Shown here: piece by piece, positions 43,990 through 55,118 of the stretch | Layout: each line of letters opens with the position of its first letter | Position numbering within the stretch: the first letter of the stretch is position 1 | Origin: Symsagittifera roscoffensis | Taxonomy: Eukaryota; Xenacoelomorpha; Acoela; Convolutidae | Assembly: GCF_963678635.1 (NCBI RefSeq) | Contig: NW_026971275.1 | Coordinates: forward strand, 1-55,594 | Reading direction: 5' to 3' | DNA length: 55,594 bases | The notes under the pieces: model-generated | Database searches by the model: none | What the model was told of the DNA's origin: nothing | Seen by the model: only the letters and a program-made list of their open reading frames with translations | Program-made: the position numbers and the translations under genes

Positions 43990-44540
43990 GGTTTTTTTGC
44001 ATCTTGCCAAAAATTGTGAACACTTATCACATCTTTCAAAAAATTGAAACTTTGTAGAAAAAAACTGAAACTTTGTAGAAAAAAAAGAAACCGTTTTCGC
44101 ATTTTGTAGGAAAAACGTGAAACACCTTTCGCATGTTGTCAAAAAGAGTTAAAACAGTGTTCGCATTTTGTTGAAAAAGGTGAAAAAAATTCGCATTTTT
44201 TAGAAAAAAGTGAAACATTTTTAACATTTTGTCAAAAAAAATTGATACAATTTTTGCACTTAATTGAGAAAGTGCAACATTTTTTTCATCTTGTAGAAAA
44301 AATTGATTTAGTTATAACACTTTGTCGAAAAAATGAAAAACAGTTTTTTTGCGTCTTGTTAAAAACAATTAGTTCTGTTTTCGCATGAGTAAAAAAGTGA
44401 ATCAATTTCTGCAATTTGTTTGAAAAATGGAAATGTTTTTCGCAGCTTCTTGAAAACCAGAAGAAAGTATTACATTTTGCTTGAAAGTTTGAAGAAAGTT
44501 TTTTTCTTTTTTGGTAAAATTTTGCTAAATTTGTTAACTT
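43990..44540. repeat. Degenerate 31-32-bp minisatellite, copy B
   Basis: Same minisatellite as 39156-39715, about 17 units. The unit phase and most private changes agree with copy A, so the array was duplicated with the whole unit and not expanded separately. A short piece is also at the end of copy C (38022-38117). Confidence 0.85.
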
Positions 44541-45316
44541 TCGAGAGAAAACAGATATATTATCAATTTTTTTTTCAAACTTTTCACTAAAAAAATGACA
44601 TGATTGCATTTGACAAATCCATAATCATCAATGAAACAGTCAATTACTTTTAAAAAATCAAGTTCGTATTTTGTGTTTCGTAGTTTAAGAACTCTTTCCA
44701 GAAAAGATGAACCAATTGTTTGCGTGGAAACCAGTTTCTGGTTAGAATATCAATAATGACGTATGAGTTTTTGTGTATAACTTTTTTCTTTGCAATACTT
44801 GTAGTTTTTTCTGCTCCCTTCTGTTTTAAATGGTACTGTCTGTATTTGTAATGAAATCTGTATTTGTACAGAGTTTAAATAAAGACAATCGATAATTTGG
44901 TAAGTGAAAGGAAAGTATCCCAATCGTTGTAATAACTGATCAAAAGATGTACCAATCAGAAATATGTGAAACTTATAATTTTCAAAACAACAGTAGGAAT
45001 TGTGGGTAGAGACACAATATTCATGGGTTACCAAATTCGTAGTCAAGGAAAATGTAACAAAACAGCGATTTCATACAAAATCTGATTAAACCTGAGAAGA
45101 GCTTGACACATTGCAGCAGCCATCTGAAATTTTGCTGAGAAACGTGAATTTATATATGAACACCAAAACTTACACAATTCCATATTTGAAAACTTGACAT
45201 ATTAATTTCATTTACACTTCTATTTAGTCTTATGGTTAATTCAATGACTCACTTTGCTTACTTCCATTTTTATTTCACCTTAAAATCATTTCTCTCCTTT
45301 CTCCTCATCTGATCAG

Positions 45317-45678
45317 GCAGTTCTCCTGTTGAAAAATGTATTCAAGAAAAGACACTAGTCCCAATCATATTGAATTTTCAAAAAATCAAACAATCATTAG
45401 GAGATTTAATTGGTCCCAAATATCCTACAAGCGGAAAGCTTACTTTGAATCCCGCTTTCAACTATTCAGGAAAAATGAGTTGGGACAACCCGAAAACAGA
45501 CAGCAAGTCTAACACGGTGAAAAATAAGGCAAAACATTCGCAGCAATTAGAAATACTATTTTTCACGGTGCTGAAAACTTTGGGCTCGTTCCTATACTGG
45601 AACTCATTTCTGACAAAGAGTCAACTAATGATCAGGAGCTTGCCAACTGCAACAAAGTGTACAAAGTTTATGGCATAG
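45317..45678 (+). CDS. Conserved terminal exon candidate of tandem unit, copy B
   Basis: Equivalent of 40563-40924. The splice-like CTCCTCATCTGATCAG precedes it and the frame is open to TAG 45676-45678 with no indel against copy A. From the shared ATG at 45370 it reads LGDLIGPKYPTSGKLTLNPAF and MSWDNPKTDSKSNTVKNKAKH. The alternative overlapping frame has one more stop here than in copy A. Function unknown. Confidence 0.4.
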
Positions 45679-45799
45679 CAACTTAGAACAAAAGGCAAAA
45701 CTGTGTCATGATCAAGAAATAGGTTGTTAATAAGCCTTCCAACATTCAGATTTGACACTTTACTAAAAATAGAATGGAGCAAGGAAACAAGTACAAAAA

Positions 45800-46800
45800 A
45801 TATATACCTAAAACTTCGGAATAAATTGGGATTTCTTCATTTGTCTTACAATAAAAAACCCAAAAAATTTCAGTAACTGTTATAGATTCACAAAATTTAC
45901 AAATTAAGCAAAATTTGGACATAGACTCACAAGTATCCCATTTTGAGTGGACTCTGGTTGATAGTAGAAGAAATCTTTACATAGGATACCCAACCGATAT
46001 CAATAAAAAATAGAACTTATTGAAAATCAAAAAATGGAAATCAATGGAAAAACAACCAACCTTGAAAACTACAAAACAAAAAAGATGATGAATTGCTCGA
46101 TATACTTCCCTCATTACTAGGTTATGTAGAGAAATTCAAAGAAATTTTCATCATTATAGACGAATCCACTATAGAAATTGAACGCACAGAAATTGAATGG
46201 AAATTTTAAGAATTTTTGAGATTATGGAGCAAGATTTTCCGTCAAACACAAAAAGATAAGTTTTATTTTTTTGTTACCGCATTGTTTTAGACCCGGACAA
46301 GTTTCTAAAGAAATAGACAAAATACTTGCTTTTGAAGGTCCAATTGGATACAGAAACTCCCGTGTGAATTTTTTTGCAAACTCTAAAATCTTAAGACTAC
46401 ATGAATATCTCATGGCTCTGTGAAGTCAAATACGAAAAACGGACCTGGGTTAGTAGTTATGTAGCAGGTAGTCTCCCCAGTTCATGCTTTCTTGGTCAGG
46501 TGACTGGATTACTTTTCTCTTTATATGTTGAAATATTTGCTTCATCGGTGTATGCATTGTTCAATTAATAATCATTTTAACAACAAAACTCCAAAAAAAA
46601 TAACAGAATGAGCCTGGTTGTTGTGGCTATTGATTGTTTTGAAAACAAAATAGTGATACAATTAGGAGTTCATTAGAATAGACAAACTGTAGGATATTAC
46701 TTTCTTCTTCCCAGAAAAGTTCAAAACATCATCCAAATTTTCTTGGTCTACAAAGAATCTCCACGGACTCAGTTGGAGCGTTACAAAAAATAAACTGAAC
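45800..46800 (+). pseudogene. Coding relics in tandem unit B (IIIDES motif and end frame)
   Basis: Counterpart of the relics at 41476-41830 and 42051-42236. Near 46080-46206 it reads DDELLDILPSLLGYVEKF and IIIDESTIEIERTEIEW, then stops. Near 46609-46793 the end frame has an in-frame TAG. Many differences from copy A are synonymous or conservative by eye, suggesting past selection on the protein. Confidence 0.35.
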
Positions 46801-47499
46801 CTTAAAGTAGCCTCAGATATAAAATTTTTCGCAAAAATTTATGTTGTGTTCCAGAATTTTTTAATTTAAGTCCCAATAGTGGAATTAAGTATCTGAATAT
46901 ATTTAAGTTTTCTTGTGAAGAAATTTGAAACCCCAAACTATTCGTAAAAATTACCAGTGCTGGTAGAAACAGAGTTCTGAATAAATTATTCATCAAACAC
47001 AAGTTAATTCCTCAAAATATATTGTGAACAGATGTAGAGTAACAAAATAAACACATAGTCTTGTTCAAGTAACGAAAAGATGTTTCACAAATCAATACAA
47101 TAAGTCAAGAACTAGATCTAGTATTGTACCAAAAGTTTTTGATTCTGTTCACTTTGCTGTAAATGCGAGGTTGAAAAGCACTTTAATGATTTAACTTTCA
47201 GTTCTCCTAGAAATAAATTCAGTCAGTCAGACAACATCGTTTTAGATAATCGAGATACAAAAGAAGGTAATGTAAGTTTGGTGCTAAAGCGAAAAAATAT
47301 CATTTTTCTAGATATTTACTTTTTTATTTTGGAAACAACTCAAATTCCACCCAACTTTGGTATAAACAAGATTGTCCAGCCAAAAAACAGAAGAAGTTGG
47401 ACTTCTTTCAAAAACTGAAACGATATGACTTAATATATTGTTTTTTTTTGTGGTAGTGCTGCGTACGGATCTGTTCAAAATTTGAGTAAACTTAGTTAC

Positions 47500-47830
47500 T
47501 CATATTAATGTGTTTTTATTCAATGTTTCTTAGTAACTTGGTTAATTTTGAAAGAATCTAGGCTAAACTCAAACTTTTGTTATGACAAATTCATACTCCC
47601 CCCCCCCCCCCTAAATCGATTTAGTGGGGGGAGGTAATGTACAGTTGATCCAGTTTTTTGACATATCTTTGTCCGAGCCCTGGATATCATCCTCATTATA
47701 ATCGTAAAAAAGTCTAAAAAACGTCTTCTAGGCTATCTTTCATAGGGCTCGGCATTTTTTTCATCCCGGAGCTCTCGTCGTCTCCGGCTGGTTAATTATT
47801 TGGGCTGAAAGATCTTTTAGTTTAAGTCGA
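47500..47830. repeat. ~330-bp direct repeat, copy 1
   Basis: Shares with 48650-48985: TTAGTAACTTGGTTAA, GAAAGAATCTAGGCTA, the CTAAATCGATTTAG palindrome, GTTGATCCA, ATCTTTGTCCGAGC and TCTTTCATA.GGCTCGGCA. No coding content seen. Confidence 0.85.
47598..47632. repeat. C-run / CTAAATCGATTTAG / G-run palindrome
   Basis: Fourteen C's (47598-47611), the self-complementary CTAAATCGATTTAG (47611-47624), then T and six G's. Related sites are at 48762-48790 and 49428-49457, and a half site (CTTAGGGGGGAGA followed by GTTGATCC) near 50361-50388. Confidence 0.9.
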
Positions 47831-48649
47831 TCCCCCGGTGGGTTACGCCTACTTCATTCGTCTAACCTTTTGCTTAGCAGTAAAAGTGTTTTGAACGAGG
47901 TTGCCAATACTATAAGAATTTCAATTACAGTCCAGCTTTTTTTAAGAGATTGTCCAATCATTCGAGGATTATCTTCTGATCTTCCCCGACAATACTGATG
48001 AACGACACCCCATCAGCCAAATTGAATTCCTCTGCTCCCGGTTAATCGTTCGTTGCCATGCTGCCCATCTAGTCTACGATTCCTTGGACTATAAACTCCG
48101 TTGGTTTCTCTACAGCTCATTTGGTCGTCTCTGATTGAATGCAACGAGTTGCGTATAAAAATTCATCCATTCCATATTTAATCGGTCCAGGAGTTCTCTC
48201 GCTTCCCTATCAATTGCTCCCTTAGGTGCTTGGAGTCTTGTCTGAGCAATATCCACTAATTAAACCATGGTTGAGTTTTCCCTCGGTACAACGCCACTGG
48301 TACAACGCATGTTAATTTATATCTATCGATCATATTTCCCTGCAAATCTTTAATTTAATGAGGAGCGGATCTAAAACTTTCTCGAGGGGGCGCATGCGGT
48401 TTTTCAAAAAAAAAAATTCGAAATTTTGACGACTTTTTTCTAGGTTGACCAAATTGATTTTCTGAGCTTCACCAAATCAGTATGAAGACCCTAATTTGAC
48501 CAACTTTCTGCGCCACCGGCAAATTTTTGAAAAAAGGCATAAAAAGCGTTTTTAGGCACTTTTTGAAAGTTTTCGATCGTAGAGTCGCGTTTTTTCATAC
48601 AGATGCGCAACAAAATTAGTTGTTACTTTTTTATGCTGGATTGCAATTG

Positions 48650-48985
48650 TATGCTGTTAATGCACAGCATTATGTTTTTATTCAATTTTTTTAGTAACTT
48701 GGTTAACTTTGAAAGAATCTAGGCTATATTCAAAGTTTTGTTGTGACAAATTCATATTTTCTCCCCCTAAATCGATTTAGTGGGGAGGGGTAATGTAGAG
48801 TTGATCCAATTTTTTTTAAATATCTTTGTCCGAGCTCTGGATATAATCTTCAATAGAATCGTAATAAAAGTCTTTGTAAAATGTCTTCTGTGCTATCTTT
48901 CATATGGCTCGGCAATTTTTTCCTCCCGGAACTCCCATCTTCTCCGACTGGTTGATAATTTGGGATGAAAGTCCTGATGCGCCTA
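48650..48985. repeat. ~330-bp direct repeat, copy 2
   Basis: Second copy of 47500-47830, about 1.15 kb downstream in the same orientation. The C and G runs flanking the palindrome are shorter here. Confidence 0.85.
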
Positions 48986-49109
48986 TTGGCAATTTGTTTT
49001 TATCGTCATCCGAACTCTCGTGAATTGTTCTCACAGTCACTATTGATTTCACTTCTCTATTTTGACCCACTCTGACAAATCAATTTTAGTAAGAAAAAAG
49101 TATACAGAT

Positions 49110-49330
49110 TAAGATTAATTTGCGATCAATTAAATTTGATCAAAAAAAATTCAGATCGATTTGGATCTATTTTAAATTTTAAATCGATCTAAATTCAACG
49201 CTAAAGAGATCAATTCCAGTCATTTGATATCGATTTAAATAGATCTCAAATCAAATCTGGCCTAAAATTAAATCGATTTAATCCTATTTTAAATCAATTT
49301 AAATAGATTTCTCAACTTTTTTTCTTCAAA
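49110..49330. repeat. AAATCGATTTAAAT-rich block
   Basis: Many palindromic or near-palindromic ATCGAT and TTTAAA phrases lie here (for example AAATCGATCTAAATT, ATATCGATTTAAATAG, TTAAATCGATTTAATC). It resembles the AATCGATT arrays at 4.8-5.6 kb but with longer A/T flanks and no fixed period. Confidence 0.75.
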
Positions 49331-50671
49331 TTTTTGAATGAAAAAAAAAATGAAAAGTTTTGTTAGGTGTCGTTACAGATGCCAAAATTGACTGAATTGC
49401 TTGTAAATTGGTATCAACCGCACAATTCCCCCTTCCTCAAATCGATTTAGAGGGAGAAAATATGGACTTTCAAGCACTAACTTTGAGTTTAAAATTGTAA
49501 AACTGCTAGAAGAGCAGGCATCATCTCATTACAGCATCAACTCAGTTTTTATTTCGAAGAACTACTAGGACGTTTTTCTAATGCACTGAAATTTGACAAG
49601 GTGCTCAAACTGTTTTGAACAGATATTAATTTAAATGAAGTTGTAATTCTGATACATTGCATTAGTTTCATTGCTGTGCGACAATTATTGAAAATGGGCT
49701 TTTGAAATTAAAATTTCTGTCAGAACTTTCATAAATCCCTCGAGAAGCAGTATAAATTGGAGGAGTGTTTTCGTTACCAATTCAAAGTTCAGTCCGAGTT
49801 GGGTTATGATGTTTTTCTATCAAAAAAAGTCAAATAATCTTGTTGTATATAATCATCCGTTGTTGTCGTGTGTTAATTTTTCAGAAACTTTTGCTTATGG
49901 ATATTCCACTCTGGTTAGATTGGTTCGGAACTTTTTGCCCTGTTATTATCTTTATTTACCTTATTTCTTTTAGTTGAGAGAAAGCATGAAACATCATATT
50001 TTGCTGCATCAGTTGTGTGTGAATCCCCTTTTCTTCAATATTTTTTTGTCTCAAAATTTAAGTGTTTCTATGAAGTTTGTTTTAAGTCACAACTAGTTTA
50101 TGTGTTTCAATGAAGTTTGATTCAAGTCAATATTTCATTTCATTGCATCAATTTCTTTGCTGAGTGAAAGTGTTGAAATAGTTTTTCGAAGTAAAAATTA
50201 CTAACAGGAATCCCTCTAAAAGCTGTTTATGCTGGATTTTGTTTTGGTAACCTATTCAAAGTTCAGGCCGAGTTGGGCTTTGATTTTTTCTTTAAAAGAA
50301 AGTCAGATAGACTTGTTGTATAACAGTCTGAATATGTGAGTGTTTTTGTACGATAGGTCACTTAGGGGGGAGATTGTACGGTTGATCCGTAAAACGTACC
50401 AAATGACTTAAACTGATTTGGACCTAAAATGACTTAAATTTTAGTGAGTCGAAAAATCCATACAAATTGATTTGAATTGATGTTTTATACACTTAAATTG
50501 ATCCAATATTTTCAAGAACAATCGATTTGAATTGATTTGAAATCCATTTAATTGGGTAAGTGCGTACATCCATTTTGTCAGTGCGGGGACGCTTATGAAC
50601 AATCGCTCTCCCAGAAAGTTGGGGGCCTAGGCGTTTTACCCACGTGACTTGTGCCCGGAATCAACTCTGGA

Positions 50672-53600
50672 GATTGCTGTGGAGGAGATTATGACATATC
50701 AATCTTGAGTGATTACGACGTTGACATTGCCCTTTCTACCTTCACAAATGAAATCCCTTCTTCCAAAACGGAATCGGTATGATGCCAAACTGGGTATTTT
50801 GTGAAATGTAAGCGGATTCCATAACAATGGCGCTCCCTTTGTTCTCCTTTTGTTTTTTCTTTTCCTTTGATCGTTCCAAAAAAAGTATTTTAACATTCTT
50901 AAAGAACTTTTTCTAGATTCCAGGAACATACAGACACCAAATAGTGCGTCTATACAGTAAACATTTTGGCCTTAAAATGATGCATTACAATCTTTTCAGT
51001 TTTTGTGAATACTCATGTTGATCGCGTCAAGCCTAATTCATGGTTTCGACATGTTCCCTGAGGCGTGTCCACTGTTATGTTTTTCGACATACAAACGGGA
51101 TTTCGATGGCCATCAGGCCCATTGTCTCGTTAAATCGGGGTTCCCACTGTTCCCGAGGGTTTTTTAGCGGTGTTTCTATTGTCACGTACTCCAGCCCATC
51201 TGCACTCACCCTCACCGCCACATCATTTCACTGAGTCGGTCGCCCACTGTTTCAGCTTTTCGCCCTCCTGTAGTTTTGAACTTTGGGTTCTGCAGCCGAC
51301 ATGCCCTTACAATCTGATCTGATTTTTCTATTAGTGAAAAAGTCAGATCTGATTGATATATAAAGAATTTGACCAGACAAAACGTTTACTGTGTGATTCG
51401 TTTCTGGCACCATTTTCTCTATCAATGGGGCAAAACTTATTTCTGATTTTTGTCTATAATGAATTGTAACCTTTGGTTTGGTTTTCAAAGTGCTCTGTTA
51501 AATTTAATCTTTTGGACTGACGCGACATTGTTTGTATGATGAATGTGCTTAAAAGACTTTTGGTCTGATGCGGCATTGTTCGTATGATGAATATGCTGAA
51601 ATAATTTTTTTGTAAAATGCCAGCTTTATGATTCAAGTAAGTTTTCGGAGTGAAAAGCGTTTTTTTAAAGGCTCTAACACATTTATTGACACACTCAATT
51701 TTTTCCATGGTTCCTAACTGGCGCGAAAATCAAATTGTTTTGTTCTTAATACTAAGCTATCAGATCATTTTTGTTACGCACCTTGATCAATACGAATCAA
51801 CCCTGGGATGGCATGTAAAGCAATGCTGTTTGCAACTAACTCTCTCTAAGCCAGCTGTAGTTTTTGTGTTATCGGAAAATTTGGAAGCTTTGTAAACCTG
51901 TCTACACATATCAGTAAACACTTGTTTATATCCCAAAATGGTGACAAAAGTCTGAAGAAGTCTAGTTTATTTATTGGTTTGTTTCTTCTGTATGCTCAAT
52001 TTTTGAGTAATTGCCCTCTATAATAAAACATTTCAAACTCTTACCTGACTTTCTGCTTTCCGTGCAATTTGCGAATTTTGTTGCAATTTACTTTCCTTTC
52101 AAATTGCGGATAAACAAAAACAGTTGATAATTGTCATAGAGATACAGTGCCATTCACGATTATTGATATTGAACAATTTGTGTTCGTTTGGGCAAACCTT
52201 GATCTAATAACAGCTCTAAAACGCATAAATTAGTTTCTTCGTTTTGTTTATTTTTTGATTATCTCATTTACATTCAGATATTGTTGAACGTCTGTCTAAT
52301 TTGTGCATTGATGATTATCAAATGCGCAAAAAGCCGTCTTGGACTACTCAATTGGGCTAGCACAAAACCTCTTGACAAAAAATTAGAAAATTCATGTTTT
52401 CACTCACATCGCTGGTAAAAACATCGGACTAATAGATTACTTGTCAGGGCACTTAATGGGGAAGGCAGCGCATGAATGCCCAACACATGTATATTAACAT
52501 GTATCGACTGGCAAATATTGGACGCTTGATTCTGACACCGTCCTTTCCTTCAGAAAATTTGTCAACATTTTTTTGGCGCAATCTATGCCCAGTAAGGACA
52601 CCATGCCGTTTCATAAATTGTATCTTAAGCCCATTTCTGCGTTAAGGAAAATTTTATGCCTAGATACTCAGCCCTCTGATACGATGTTGACATAAACTGG
52701 ACCGATTATCCTATAAACGTCGCCTGTAGTACACTAAGGCACATTTTTTCCTCCGGTAACTTTTGAATGGGTTAAAACCCATTTTTTGGGTATTTCTGTC
52801 CCTATTTTTCTAAAAATTGGGTAGTACTGGGTTCGCACAATCAATCTGGATTTTCATCAACCAACATTTTTTGCCTGCATTGATTTCTAGTAAACTTGTT
52901 ATCTCGATTGCGGTTGTATCCCATTCTGTGCGAACAGCAAAATCACGAAAACCTTCTGATTCAACTTGATCTTGAAGGTTATTAGGGAATTTCTATTCAT
53001 ATTAAGAGAATTCATGCTATCCTTATACTTGATTGACAACTGATATTCTTGCAATACTTAGCAAATTGAATTTTTTTCATTACAACTATTGCAGAATCTA
53101 TTCTCATTCGGCAAATGTTCTTGTGAATTACTTCTAGAAAGTAGCAAAATTTTTTTTAAAAATGTATCAAATTTAACCTCGTTAACTGGTTTTTCATTTT
53201 GTTAATACACGTTCTCAGTTCCAATTTTTACGTAACCTTTTAACTGGCCTTTGGTGTGTTGTCATTTTGAACAAATCTATCCTTTAAAAATCTCCTTTCT
53301 ATGTTCTAGTATATCAACTCAACCCTTTCAATCAGTACTGCAAATTAGAGAGAGACCGACTGGATCAGATTTTTATGTATAACTGTAAATTAACTTCCTC
53401 AATCTGTGTGTTGACTTGAATTTTTTTCCTTTATCTCTTCTTCCTTTAGTTCAAGATCACATAATCCTTTCTCTCTGATTTTCATCAAACAACGTAAATA
53501 AGCGAATCGTAACTTTGTGTCTTTGAGGAGTGCGTCTGCGGACAGCTCCCATACCCAAAACATGGTCTACAATTTTCATTTACAAATATTTCTGGCAAGA

Positions 53601-55045
53601 GGTTTTTCACATTTTCTTGCACAAGTACAGGAGAATTTTAATTTTAATCTCTTCCAGTAAAAATAAGATACATTCAAGATTCAATTTTTTTTTTAGATAA
53701 TCACAAAGTTGAAACTTCAAAACTATACAGATTTCTAAGAAATTTCGTGGAAAAAGATTTATGTTTTCAGCACATGTTAACAAAGTTTCATGCAAAACAT
53801 CTCAAGGAATACGTCACAATATTTTGTCTGGAACATAGTTTTTTCAATTGATGGAAATAATTTTTGCAATTCTTTAATATTATCCCATATAACATATAGG
53901 GTAGCTTTTTTTACAAAATGAGATATTAAACAATTGGAGAGAATAAATAAGCAAATAAACAGGGGAACCAAAATCAGTTTTTGTTATGTAGAAAAATAGA
54001 TAGAGCATTTGAGTGGTTTACTAATAAAGGCAAATTACGTCCTCTGGACAAAAAAGAGTCTTCTCAAATATTTCAATTGCTTTAGAAAAAAAAGATAAAA
54101 AAACGTTTTTTGTCTACGAACACTTAAGCTGCATAGAAACAAGAGAACGCTCGCTTGATGTAATACCCCAGAGACGTTCAAATAACAAAAAGGCAAAGAA
54201 TCGGCTGCTAAAGGCTGCAAAAAAAATGAGGTCATTGATTTGAGAAATCAGACTCGTCACACCTCGGAAAAATTATTAAGAATATTAAAAACACATCTTC
54301 TATAAAAACAGGAATCAGTATCAATTAACAGATCACTCATTGGATTCAAAAGTTATTACCACCAATAATTACCAGATTAAAAAGTTGATGCCACGTGCAG
54401 TTTAATTTATATTGTTGATTGTTTTTAGAAGTAACAATTCCTAGACAAGCTTTTTTAACCAGGAAGTTATATGAAACTGGTTATTTGCTCTGCTGGAAAA
54501 AATTGAAATTGTTTCGAAAAACAGCCGAGCTAACTACTGACACTTTCATAGAGGTCAGCTGAGATTGTTTTCTCACCGGTCGATTTGAAATTTGCGCAAA
54601 ATTACCCGGTACTTATTCTCCAAAAGGATGCTTGAGCAAAAACTAAGTTTGCGTTTAAAGTTGTCCACTAGTATCTGAAGTTTTGCATCGCTGGCGGCCA
54701 TAGTACAATAATCTTTCATAGTTAATTTTTTGCACTAAATGATATCTTAATTGCGTCAAAATGTAAAAGCTTTATGTCACTGGAAAATTGTTTATAAGAT
54801 GATAGCAAGATCAAATGGTCATAAATCCGCAGTCATAATGGCCAAATTGTTGTTTTGAAATGTTGATATTTGAATATTGAGTTGTCAGTCATGTTGACTA
54901 CTTGAAGAAAAATAATCGAAAACAATCAAACTGAAGATAAAAACGAATCTCGATTTTAAGATAAAAGCAAGCCAAAAATACAATTTCTCTCATATCATAA
55001 TCAGGGCAACTCTACTAGGAGTTAATGGGAATAACTGGAAAAATG
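50672..55045. repeat. Unclassified ~4 kb dispersed repeat, copy 2
   Basis: Collinear, same-strand relative of 15808-19745, about 35 kb away, with many substitutions and indels. It contains an insertion near 52720-52870 (with GGGTTAAAACCCATTTTTTGGG) absent from copy 1. Peptide relics matching copy 1 are on the minus strand (51250-51310 and 52900-52960) and plus strand (54060-54330). Copy 2 is the more broken of the two. Confidence 0.8.
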
Positions 55046-55118
55046 TTTTCCTTTCAATTGTTCCAAATAATCTTAAAGTTAAAATTGTATTTTAAATTGT
55101 AATTTCTCATTCAGTAAT

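Larger units (their letters stand above)
43196..47348 (+). repeat. Tandem unit, copy B (~4.15 kb)
   Basis: Collinear with 38525-42798. It begins directly after the truncated hairpin-array repeat and ends at the same CAACTCAAATTCC phrase as copy A, which marks a true unit end. It lacks the 390-bp upstream part of copies A and C and ~200 bp of copy A. It holds the best-kept first exons of the unit's gene. Confidence 0.9.
47349..50671. other. Non-coding stretch with palindromes and local repeats
   Basis: No supported gene. It contains a direct repeat of ~330 bp (47500-47830 and 48650-48985) and three C-run/AAATCGATTT/G-run palindromes. Two blocks rich in AAATCGATTTAAAT or TTGATTTGAATTGATTT lie at 49110-49330 and 50400-50560. 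A ~120-bp local repeat (49730-49850 and 50205-50330) shares CAAAGTTCAG.CCGAGTTGGG, and a ~28-bp phrase (TATGAAGTTTG, TTTCAATGAAGTTTG) is repeated near 50062-50130. The frame at 48780-48968 has no domain. Confidence 0.55.
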
